DNA of 64,000 nt from Polytrichum commune (lineage: Eukaryota > Streptophyta > Polytrichopsida > Polytrichales > Polytrichaceae), in contig OX485806.1 of the NCBI GenBank assembly GCA_950295325.1, positions 44,015,169 through 44,079,168 of the forward strand, written 5' to 3'. Shown here piece by piece: positions 24,129-34,465 of this stretch (the first letter of the stretch is position 1; each line of letters starts with the position of its first letter). Under the pieces are notes generated by a model. The model was not told the origin of the DNA. It saw nothing but the letters and a program-made list of their open reading frames with translations, and ran no database searches. Position numbers and translations under genes: made by a program.

Positions 24129-26837
24129 CATTTTCCACGCAGCTCAATAAACACTATACTAGCGGGAAATCATTGGACTTGACCGTTGAGCGACTTCATA
24201 AAATTGCAACCACCAAGGTCCATCAAGACTTCAAAGGAAAATGGTTGCAATTGTGGAACGGAACGGACGAGGAACGGGCAGCCTACCGATTTCCCCTAGA
24301 TCGTCCAATGAAGGACAAATTCCTCGACGCCTGGTTGCCAAGGGCTTCTATCTGGGCTCAGGTATGACGATACTTACTTCCTCTAGGCTCTTCATTTTTA
24401 ATCCGTTCTAATCAATGTTACTTCTAACACCCATCGTTTCATAATGTATGTCAGTTGTCTACTTTCCTTAATGACCACATCGACAACTATGTCGCTAAAC
24501 TTAAGATCAACATTGAGTGGAGCGCCGTTGTTCTCAAGCCGGCGGAATACGTGGAGAAATGGAGATCGCTATTGTGGAAGAAGGCTTTCCCCTTCTACCT
24601 CTCGGAAAATGCAAGCCCAAGGTTTCTGAAAGGTTCAGAGCTCCTAAAGATTGAAGGTGGAATTTTAGCGGGCCGCTTGTTTTACAGGTTTGTATGATTT
24701 GACTTCTTGTTTGATTCAGTGTTCTCTTTGTCTCTATCACCCTTACTAAATGTAACGCATATATACAGGTACATGAAGCAAGAGCTCATCGCCAAACGTG
24801 CTCTTCCGGCTTAGGAAGTTCCGACTCATGTCGAGCTCAAACCGTCTACACAAACGCCTATTGAGGAACTTTGGACCGAAGACCAACGCAATCGATTTCC
24901 CAATGAGGTGTTGCTCACAGGTGGTTGGTTCCTCGAGTGCCCACCAAACTTCGTTCCTGAGGAGGAGAAACACCTCGTCCCTGTCCCGGAACCATATGCA
25001 GGAGGAGCGGCTCCTATGGTCACTGACTTAAACGACGACGACGACGACGAGGAAATTCAGCCTGAACCTGCTCCGAAGCCAAAAGTTCAACGTCGAGGGA
25101 AGGTTCGTTCTCGCGACGGTTCCATTGTTGCAGCCTCACCTGCAGGAGTTCAAATTCCGGTAGGACCTCCTTTGGCTTCGACTCAGACTTCGCAACGCAC
25201 GGTTTCTAATCCGCCATCACCTCCACGTTCCAACTTGGATGTTCAATCTAGCCAAACTCATCATGTCACACACTCTGGCCGTGGTGTACCACCCCCGAAA
25301 GGTGTAGGTGCCATTTCGTCTTCGCCGTTTAAGACGAGCCTACCGATGTTTCTTGAGCATGGAAACTTCTGTGCCTTGCTTAACCAGTCTGAACACCAGA
25401 AATTCATGGATCGGCAACTTGTCCGTATCGTAGACCACATTATCAAGGTCACACAATCCCATATATCACTAACACTATCAATTTGACAATTTTCTTGGAC
25501 TAGTGAGGTTTTTTATTATCGGTAACTCATGCTTTCCACTACTCTTATTCATACAGATCGGGGTCGGCCGTACTTATCTTTGTGAATCGATGCAAATGCG
25601 GCCTAGGCATCCTGGAATTGATCTCGTGATTGTTGACGCTCCCGAAGACTTGGTCGTGCCTGTCATCTCCCCCATGTCCATACCATCGTGGAACAAGCGA
25701 GAGATAGAGTACTTTGACCAACTCTTCGCCTTCGCAGATTGTCACTTGACCGATGACGGAGTTGTTCTACTCTTCCATCCCAAGGATCGTCGAATCGAGA
25801 AGAAGTTAGATAGTAAAATCAAAATCTATGATTTTACGATTGTCCGGGATTGGTGGGGCTATAATCCCATTCCCATGGCCTCCTCCCTTCCACACCAGAA
25901 AGAGGTATTATCTTTTATGTTCATAATTTGAATTTCTCAATCCGACAATCAGTTTCAATATCTACTTATCCTTGAGGTTGTCTTACAGACCCATAACTTC
26001 AACATTAAGGTCTTTGCACGCCTTAGTTCCAAGTTCCGCACTCGCCGATTGCGACCACAGTTCGTACAAATGGAGATCCTTCCCGAAGAGCGCGACGACT
26101 TGACGAACTTCACGACAACCGAGTCCCAACTTCTACGCCCTAGCGGACTTCCTTGGCGTGGCTCGCGTGAGAAGGACCCATCCTTTGTTCAGTGCTTCAT
26201 CGAGTGTCTTACAAACGAGCGTGATATCGTCTGCGACTGGAGCCCTAGTACAGGTTTTCAATATCTCCCTTCATCGTTTACAACAGCTGAAACTGAATTC
26301 CACTTTCTAAATTCCGTTTTCCAACCTGCAGGTGCTTCTGTCATTGCTTGCCAACGTTCAAACCGACACCTCATCGCGTTGGAGCCGGATTCAGAAATCT
26401 TTGAGGCGCTTCTCAAGCCTTACGTGGATGCGATCCCGCAACCAGAAGAGCGCGCGGATTCAACCACAGACTCTGATTCTGAGGAAGACATCGCGCCAAA
26501 GAAGAAGGGTCGCAAGTATTGCGGTGCGTCTTAACTCCATGTCTTAAGTCTTTCAAACATTTAATGTATTCATAGAATTTGTCATGCTGACTTTGTTTTA
26601 TTGTTTAGTGACGCAGGTCTCGCACAACGTTTGATCCGCCACGCTAATGTCTACATGAGTCCTCCTACTTCGTTCGCCTTACCTTCATATGCCGAACGTA
26701 TAGCACAGGATTTCATACGCGCCCCATCTCCAATCCTTTCAGATTCTCCACGTCAACTTTTTAACCCTACAGTGCTTAGATACATGGATGTCGAGGCTGA
26801 TCAATGTGACCAGAGTTTCGATGTTGGTTCACCTTGA
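22475..26837 (+). CDS. ParB-like domain / beta-class DNA-methyltransferase fusion protein (element 2), best preserved copy
   Basis: Ten GT-AG exons join in frame to 1123 residues: 22475-23295, 23385-23580, 23666-23863, 24143-24361, 24455-24687, 24769-25447, 25557-25904, 25989-26253, 26332-26523, 26617-26837. Residues ~135-275 are ParB-like, with RPIVDSDV, GYREGDRILYVSP and the signature G236-N-H-R239. Residues ~783-1020 are methyltransferase-like, in the beta-class order: motif IV region first (DLVIVDAPED, D809-A-P-E in place of D-P-P-Y; then FAFADCHLTDDGVVLLF), next LPWRGSREKDPSF (W954), then the AdoMet loop (DIVCDWSPSTG, D981-G987) and HLIALEPDSEI (E1004). Two in-frame TAGs: 23750-23752 (Trp in the element 1 copy) and 24812-24814. 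Using the TAG itself as acceptor would bypass the first in frame, but not the second. An unplaced first exon may lie upstream. Confidence 0.72.
23750..23752 (+). other. In-frame TAG in exon 4 that could double as a splice acceptor
   Basis: The TAG interrupts the exon 4 frame where the element 1 copy has tryptophan (context GIWDAM). If splicing used this TAG as its AG, exon 4 would shrink to 23753-23863 (111 bases) and stay in frame. Confidence 0.45.
23940..24140 (+). repeat. CTCTCAA microsatellite in a ParB-MTase intron
   Basis: About 200 bp of CTCTCAACT-type 5- to 9-base tandem repeats within the intron 23864-24142, ending just before the acceptor CCACGCAG. Frames through it (SQLSTLNSQL) are artefacts. 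Elements 1 and 3 do not share it. Confidence 0.85.
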
Positions 26838-28714
26838 TCATGACTATCCATATGTTTGTTTCTTTTCTCTCGCCACGTGCATAATGTAGCCATTTCAAAT
26901 GGCCATTTCTTTTTAAAATAAAACATCTACAAGTTTCTTTGTGTCATAGCTATTGTAGACTTGTCAAAGAAGTTCAAAGAAGTTGAAGTTTGAAAGTTTG
27001 AGTTAAGCCATTTGCACTGAAATGCATGTGCACACTTCAAACTTGAACATTGAATTGACTCTATCTAACAAAACCTAGTAAGGACATGTCTTCGGTTTTT
27101 ATGTCAATTGTATATAAATTGTTGAAGTGCATTTTGTTTATTTTAAAGCTTAGAAATATATACATATATATTGTATTCTTCCATAAATGCTACCGTTGTT
27201 GAACCCTAGTTTCAACTCGTTTCTTCAATTGGATAATCTCACTAGAAGGACAATGCATTTCCTTCAATGGTTATTTTGCATTTTTAAAAATATGAATAGC
27301 ATTTTAACACAAAAAAATAAGTTTTATTGCCTCCAAACACCCGTGGGGCGTTTGGTTATGTTTATGGGCACATGCTGCCAATTATAATTGCAGCATTGTA
27401 CTAACTGAAAAAGCTGAATGATTGCCAACCCTTAAAAGTTGCCTAAGTTCAGAGGGGGCCTTGGCGAGAATAATAATGAAAATTCTTGTTTATACTCCAT
27501 CTTTAGTCGTTTCTTAAAGAAGCAACCTGTCATAGAATATTTTAATCTCCTTAACGAGGTAAATTCTCCATTTAAGTACTAAGTTGAAGACCATATTTAT
27601 GGTGTAAATATGGTCAAGTGCATCATATAATTTAGCATACAGTTCTAGCATCAATGTCAAAATTTGTGATGTATGGGAGGGAATTATGAAAATAAGGAGT
27701 GAGAATTAAAACTCAAAACATCCATTCTTTAGGGTTTTGAGATATAAGAAGCAATGTCAATAAGGAGGTTAATACAAGAGAATTTATAGTATATTGCATG
27801 GGAGAGTCAACAATTTAAATAAGTTACATTGGAGTGTGTTATTTGAATACATTTTTTCGAGGGGGCACCTATTCATAATTAGTATGTGATTAGTTGAAGA
27901 TCAAAGAACAAAATCATGGGGGGGAAAGGGGGACATGGGCAATAATGATCTTTTCTTCCACATAACATTTTGGTTGGAGGATAACATTCAAGGGCTTTTA
28001 CATAATGAGCAAATTCAGCTTTACCGTGATTCGGTAACTTAAATGAATGGCATTCACTTTTCACGTTCACTCTAGATTTGCACCCATAGCATTGCATATC
28101 TAGAACTCATCCACCGTGAAAACCCTAGAATAGTATGTAACTTTGAGTACTATTGTATCTTAGTAATTTGACATCAAAATTTGAGGCCAATCAACAATTA
28201 ACCTAAAGGGGTCAAGTCTAGATAATGTATGGATGAAAGTTATGCTCGTACGTGATAATCACCCTTTTCTAGCCACTTCAAAAGAGCCATGTGTCAAGAG
28301 GTTTTGGGCTTAAAGTAGACGTGCTTAATTCAGTTACTTATGTTAATGAACACCTATCTTTGAGTGGTATGTGGTTAGATGTAGCTACAAAAATGGAAAC
28401 CCAAACAAATAAAAAAGATCGGACTATATACTCTATAGTATAATGACCATCCTAGACGCAATACCTAATGAACATATTTGAGGGGACCTACCTACATGAC
28501 CGATTAACGAGCACAAGAATATTCACTTGTTGGATTGTATAAATTTCGCCATTTACATTATTGTTTCGAGGATGCCCGCATCTAAATGATGAAGGCAACC
28601 CTAATTACGCCCTTAGCCTTAAACACTAAAACAAATTTGTGAATTAATTAAAACACAATTTCATTTCAACCTTGAACGGTCCTCATTTAAATCACCCTTT
28701 CATTTAAACGATGA
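26838..28714. other. AT-rich 3' region of element 2, no gene seen
   Basis: Nearly 1.9 kb between the ParB-MTase stop and the terminal block. It is AT-rich, with no frame resembling a protein, no tandem repeat and no clear terminator. The element 1 copy has only a few hundred bases here, so part of it may be an unrecognised insertion. Confidence 0.5.
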
Positions 28715-28940
28715 CATCAGCCCTAATTTCACTATATATATATTAACAAAAATTTGTTGTAGGACCCCCTTCCACGGATTTGGGGTACTCTTTTCCCTAA
28801 AAATATACATTTACAATTTTGTCCGGACCAAATTCAGTGGTAATAAGATCCTTATGTTTCAATAAATTTTTGAAAAGCGAGCGGAGAAATTCACGAAAAC
28901 ATGACGCTCACCGCTCTACGCTCATGCTGTAACTTTCCCC
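28715..28940 (-). other. Right terminus of element 2
   Basis: Read inward from 28940 on the minus strand: GGGGAAAGTTAC, then AGCATGAGCGTAGAGCGG, and about 220 bp in, AGGGCTGATGTCATC. These correspond in place and partly in sequence to the termini at 36459, 40684 and 59881 (consensus start GGGAAACTTAGTAGTG, then GTGAGCG). Outside it, intron array of element 1 resumes at once (GGGTGATATCTTG). Confidence 0.68.
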
Positions 28941-30332
28941 GGGTGATATCTTGAAATTCTTTGGGAATCCACTAGAGTCCGACCCTCTCGCATCCGACAA
29001 GGTCTTGGGTTGGAGTGTTTGGACCAGATTTTGACTTGAATAGGTTGTAATATGGATGTATATATATGTTCACTACCTAGATTCATATCTTGAAATTCTT
29101 TGGGAATCCACTAGAGTCCCACCCTCTCCGAACCGAGAGGGTCTTGGTTGCGTTTGTTTGGACCAGATTTTGACTTTAATGGGTTTTAATATGGTTGTAT
29201 ATATATTTTGACTAGCTAGGGTGATAACTTAAAATCCTTTTGGAATGCGCTAGAGGCCGACCGTCTTGGATCCGAGAGGGTCTTGGTTGCGTTTGTTTGG
29301 ACCAGATTTTGACTTGAATGGGTTGTAATATGGTTGTATATATATTTTGACTCTCTAGGGTGATAACTTGAAATCCTTTTGGAATCCACTAGAATCCGAT
29401 CCTGTCGGATCCGAGAGGGTCTTGGTTGTGGTTGTTTGGACCAGATTTAGACTTGAATGGGTTGTAATATGGATGTATATATATGTTGACTACCTAGGGT
29501 GATATCTTGAAATTCTTTTGGAATGGACTAGAGTCCGACCCTCTCGGATCCGACAAGGTTTTGGGTTGCGTTGCTTGGACCAGATTTTGACTTGAATGGG
29601 TTGTAATATGGATGTGTATATATTTTGAGTACCTAGATTCATATCTTGAAATTCTTTGGGAATCTACTAGAGTCCCATCCTCTCCAAACGGAGAGGGTCT
29701 TGGTTGCGTTTGTTTGGACCAGATTTAGACTTGAATGGGTTGTAATATGGATGTATATATATGTTGACTACCTAGGGTGATATCTTGAAATTCTTTTTGA
29801 ATGGACTAGAGTTCGACCCTCTCGGATCCGACAAGGTCTTGGGTTGCGTTGCTTGGACCAGATTTTAACTTGAATGGGTTGTAATATGGATGTATATATA
29901 TATTGATTACGTAGGGTGATATCTTGGAATTCTTTGGGAATGCACTAGAGTCCGACCTTCTCAGATCCGACAAGGTCTTGGGTTGGGTTGCTTGGACCAA
30001 ATTTTGACTTGAATGGGTTGTAATATGGATGTGTATATATGTTGAGTACCTAGATTCATATTTTGAAATTCTTTGGAAATCCACTAGAGTCTGATCCTCT
30101 CGGATTCGAGAGGGTCTTGGTTGCGGTTGTTTGGACCTGAATTAGACTTGAATGGGTTGCAATATGGATGTATATTTATGTTGACTACCTAGGGTGATAT
30201 CTTGAAATTCTTTTGGAATACACTAGAGTCCGACCCTCTCGGATCCGACAGGGTTTTGGGTTGGGTGGCTTGGACCAGATTTTGACTTGAATGGGTTGTA
30301 ATATGGATGTGTATATATGTTGAGTACCTAGA
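28941..30332 (+). repeat. Intron 5 hairpin array of element 1, right part
   Basis: About ten further ~139-bp units of the element 1 type (ACCCTCTCGG/CCGAGAGGGT hairpins, GGACCAGATTTTGAC, TTGAATGGGTTGTAATATGG). They run straight into exon 6 at about 30333, with the acceptor and first ~18 codons of that exon missing. Several hairpins have a degenerate right arm (GACAAGGTC instead of GAGAGGGTC). Confidence 0.87.
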
Positions 30333-31802
30333 CATCGACTGGGCTTCTACGGAAGATCTTTTGCAACCTGCTCATTTTGTCGAGCATTGGAGGCTCATTT
30401 TGTGGGACAAGGCTTTTCGGGTGTATTTTGACGACTAGGGAGACTTGATGTTGACCAAAGGGCTCGATCTCATGGAGTTCGAGGAAGGCCCCATAGCTAT
30501 CTAGCGTGTTGCTTATCGGTAATCATTTTTCTTTTTCTTTTCTCCTTCATATCTTCGTTTGGTTTCACTTATTCCACTCCATTTCTTTGTTCTTATGTTC
30601 TTCAATCTCTAGATATATTCACCGTGAGCTTGTCGTGAAGAATGCTCTTCCTTCTTCGTCCTTCCCGTCATTCCTTGAAGATTGGATCGATGACAACTCA
30701 AATCTTTGTGTGTACACACCCATTCAACTTGCAAAATTTCCAAGTGTGCATTTTGGTGGCTGGTGGTTGGTACTTGGATAGCTCTCGTGGATTCGTTCCC
30801 GACGTAGAATAACCCTTCTACAACAACCTCGCTTCCTTTGCGCCTGAGGTTCTTGAATTGGAGGAAGAGCCGGAAGAAGATGTTCCCACCATATCATTGA
30901 ATATTTGTTTTTTTTCCTAAATTTTCTTTGCATTTTGGCTTTGCAGGTTGGAGCGAGACATACTCGTCTGAATACCAAGCCTAAGGTTCACACAGGGCTT
31001 GATATATTCTTTGCAGATGTGCACGAGAACCTGCGTGTGCCGAACATCTCGTCATCATCCTCGGATGTTCCTCAGTGGAACAAACGTTATTCCACGTACT
31101 TTGAGGTTTTGTTTGCCTTCGCAAGCGTAAACCTTTGTGGGAGCCCAAAAATCCACGGAAGTCCGGATTGGCTTCCTAACCGGATTAATATCCGGATAAT
31201 ACCCTGGTATTGGTCTCAAAGTAGGGTTTCCTTGGGTAGGTTAGTTGTTTTACGAAATAAGGTTCTAGGCATCCGCCTTACGCATTAAAATGGTTAGAAC
31301 GGATACTTTGGCTGGACCGGATATTAATCCGGGGAGACCGTTTAAAAACGGCAAGGTCCGGAGCGTCCGGTCCGGAAAACGGTTACACCGGAACCCGAAT
31401 GGTTGCAACGGAATATGAAAGGTTGCGGAGGAAACGGTTACGGACCCATACCCGTAAGAGGAAGAGGGAGAAAATACTTAAGGGAATTTCGAGCCATTTG
31501 CGTGAGCGGCATTGTTGAGAGAACGAGTGGTGAGCTATTTTTTTCGAGTCAGCAGCAGTTGGATTGCTGGGATTCCTTAGTGGTTAGCGGATAGAATTCC
31601 GAAGGGAAGAAGCCAGGGATTGTTGGAGGTTTGAGGGTGCGAAGCAAAATGCCGGAAGCATGAGAGGGAGCAGGTCCCAATTCCCGTGAAATGAACATCG
31701 GAGGTATGGGCAGGGGTTTACGAATTTCCGAGAGGAAAGGGTGAGGGCTGGGCTAGCCGCCGAGATAATTTTTATGTAGGAAAATTCCGAACGGATCCTG
31801 AT

Positions 31803-32862
31803 TTGAAGGACGGATTCCATCCCGAGAATTGTAGGAACCTTAGAGAGCGGAGAGTGATAGAATTCATCCTCCCCATACTCAGTCCGGAAAAGCCGACGCG
31901 GCTCAACATCACTATGGCCAACACCATGTTTGGAACAATGTCCGGAGTCCACCCCGTCAATTGGGGTAGATTAATTCAGGAGTATGTGGAGAAATCTCTC
32001 CCCCACATTGGTCGAAAACCCTCCTTTCTTTCCCCCTACATCCTCTACCAGCTCCACGGCTGCATCAATGATGCGTAAGAGGATTAGCTGACGATCGCGG
32101 AAGACGAAGTGGTGTACAAGCTCGGTCTGGAAGTCAAGATTGCGGAAACCGGAACAGAGGACTCAAATGACACCGCAGTTCTGGAACCACCTCCCGCTTC
32201 ATCCCCACCGAAAATCCGGAAACCAGCCTCACCACCACCACGACAGGAAGCCGGACACAGCCAGGAAGTGCCCTGGAGGGACATCGACCTATCTACATTT
32301 GAGTTCTCGGAAGCCCCCTTCAAGCGTGTCCGAAATGAGTTGACGGAGCTCCAGAAACAATATTTCCGGATGGAGCACATCACTTGCGGGGTGAACAGGG
32401 CCTTAGGCAACTGTGGACCCGGAAATATCCTCTGGGAGTTGGCCAAGCGGACGGACGGGAAACAGATGGAGACCCTGGAGACGGAGAAGGAACAGGTGGC
32501 GGCACAGGTGGCCATTATGACCCGGGAGCTCGCCCAGAAGAGCGAGGAGATCTGGAAGTACCAGGCGGAACAAGCTGTGGTTCTGAGCCAACCGGGATTT
32601 GGTGGGCCATCCAGGAGACTTCGTCAACAAAGCGCACGTCTACGACCAACTGATGGAGTCAGCGGATCCATCTTCCGCCCGACAAACGCTACGGATCCTT
32701 GTGAAGTACTCCTGCTCCATGAAGGATCTGCTCAAGGAGATCCAGAAGCTTCTACCTTTCAGTGGCACCCCCAGGCGGATGCTTTATCCTGGTCCACCCG
32801 GGTTTCCAACAGGCACGGTATATGAGGTGATAGGGGAGGTTGAGCTAGTTCCAGCCTCATAG
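31803..32862 (+). pseudogene. Gag-like gene of the exon 8 insertion, with stops and a frameshift
   Basis: The frame starts at ATG 31803 (RLNITMANTMFG, VHPVNWGRLIQEYV), has TAA at 32076-32078 and TAG at 32085-32087, and continues in the same frame from 32088 (EDEVVYKLGLEVKI) to about 32600. It then appears to move to another frame (KAHVYDQLMESAD, LLKEIQKLL) ending at 32862. A Pro-rich linker and a Glu/Gln-rich predicted coiled coil (METLETEKEQVAAQ) lie in the middle. The shape suits a retroelement capsid-type protein, but no zinc knuckle or specific family motif is seen. Confidence 0.45.
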
Positions 32863-34001
32863 GCGGGTGCGGGGTCCAGCCAGCCAGAGGGCATTTCCCA
32901 GCCACCGGAATCCGGAAGATTTCCGGATCGAGAGGAGACTCCTGTTTCGAAACGGACCCGCTCATCCCTAGTTCGACAGAAGAGTACAAAACGGTCAGCC
33001 AGGTCCGGACGTGGACAATAACCGAATCCGGATCAGGGTAGGGCGTCAAGGCGGTCCCGAAAGCTGGAGAAGGCCAGAACTCCGGAAAGGATGAGGACGC
33101 CAGATCGGACGAAGACTCCGGATAGGGGTAAGGCCCCGGTGTCGTAGGTTTCGCAAGCTCCCGCTCTTGACTGTATGATAGTGGAGTCGTGGGCTCCTCC
33201 TCCCTCATACGCGATGTCCGCAAGGGATCCCCGGACGACTTGCATCTCATGTGGTCGGAACAAAGAGCGGACCATTGGAGGTGACCCTTCACTTGGCCAG
33301 AGGTTCTGGAAGGAGAAGAATGTTTCCGGTGCAGCGCGATTCGGAGCAAGTGACGGATCAGGAGAGGATCCGCCCGTGGCAGACGATTCCGAAGAAGAGA
33401 TCGCCCCCTCCCCAAACATGAGGAGGGTATTTACAAGGCTGGACGAGCGACGACTTTTGACCCCCGGAGGAGGCTCTTCCGCCATCAGCGGGCCTGCGAG
33501 TCAATCCAAGGAAAGGACGGCTTCGGAGAAGCATCACACCACCTAGTTTAGATTTAGGCATATAGCTGCAGATAGTTCAGAATTAGGAAGGGAGAGTTTT
33601 TGATACCCCTTTTGAGTTTTTGGCAAAAATGTAAATTCAAATTTTTGTCAACGCGAAAAGCGGATCGAGATTGGGAAATTCCGCGAAGGATGCGTTTCCG
33701 AATTTCTCGCTGCCTGGGGTTTTGAGGGCGGCCGCCTGGGCCGCCACCAGTAGTTAGGTATTGTGGCCTTTACTTAAGGCTAAATAAGGAGCTTGAGAAG
33801 GGTTCTCTTCTCCGATGTTGTATTTTGTTGCTCCCTATTCAATAAAGCTTTAATTCTCCATATATTCTGAATTGTTTTGTGCACGGAATGTTAGGAAAAA
33901 TGTTGCAGATCTAGAGGGAATGGATGAGTAGGAAATACAGATTTGACAAAGGTGAGGAATCCCGGATCGGATCCGACTGCAGTACTATGGATCCTTTCTG
34001 A

Positions 34002-34465
34002 GTGTAGTGGGAAGGAAACCTCATTATTCCGGATGTTTGGGTAACGTCCATGTGAGATAGCCGTCGTTAGGACTCGGTAAGATCAGGGAGGTGCCGGACT
34101 TACGCCATCCGATTTTCTGAAGAGGTCTCATAGTCTTTGGGCGGGGCAATCCGGAAAGTGGTACGGATCGCCTAGTTATCTCAGATTTAGTGGAGCCTAA
34201 GTTCGTTGTAGCCGGATCGGTCTGTCAGAAGGAGGAGAGAAACCAGAGCGATTAGGATTCCGGTCCGGATATCATTTCCGACGTGTAGTGGGAAGGAAAC
34301 CTCATTATTCCAGATGCCTAGGTAACGTCCATGTGAGATAGCCATCGTTAGGACTGGGTAAGATCAGGGAGGTGTCGGACTTACGCCATCCGACCTTCTG
34401 AAGAGGTCTCACAGTCTTTGGGCGGGGCAATCCGGGAAGTGGCACGGATCACCCAGTTATTCCGG
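34002..34465 (+). repeat. Two direct repeats of about 190 bp, offset 281 bp
   Basis: GTGTAGTGGGAAGGAAACCT begins at 34002 and again at 34283. About 180 bp of near-identical sequence follows (TAACGTCCATGTGAGATAGCC, CTGAAGAGGTCTCA, TTTGGGCGGGGCAATCCGG). It lies in the 3' part of the exon 8 insertion, probably an internal tandem duplication of untranslated sequence. Confidence 0.8.

Larger units (their letters stand above)
12091..28940 (+). mobile_element. Element 2: 16.9-kb giant transposon nested in intron 5 of element 1
   Basis: Order: transposase on minus (12162-16007), upstream ORF (16201-16638, minus), small gene (17315-18021, plus), GC-rich minisatellite (18307-18540), hairpin array (18822-22225), ParB-MTase (22475-26837, plus), AT-rich 3' region, and a right end whose reverse complement reads GGGGAAAGTTAC then AGCATGAGCGTAGAGCGG. 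Both flanks are element 1 intron array, but in different phases about 75 bp apart. The left end (TGAATGACGTGTGTCAT) does not match the right terminus. So the left TIR seems lost together with a few flanking bases, and no target duplication can be shown. Its hairpins and proteins differ clearly from elements 1 and 3, so it is a separate subfamily. Confidence 0.7.

Noticed and set aside
23932-24182. Frames rich in SQLSTLNSQL
   Set aside because: These come from a CTCTCAA microsatellite inside an intron of the ParB-MTase gene.
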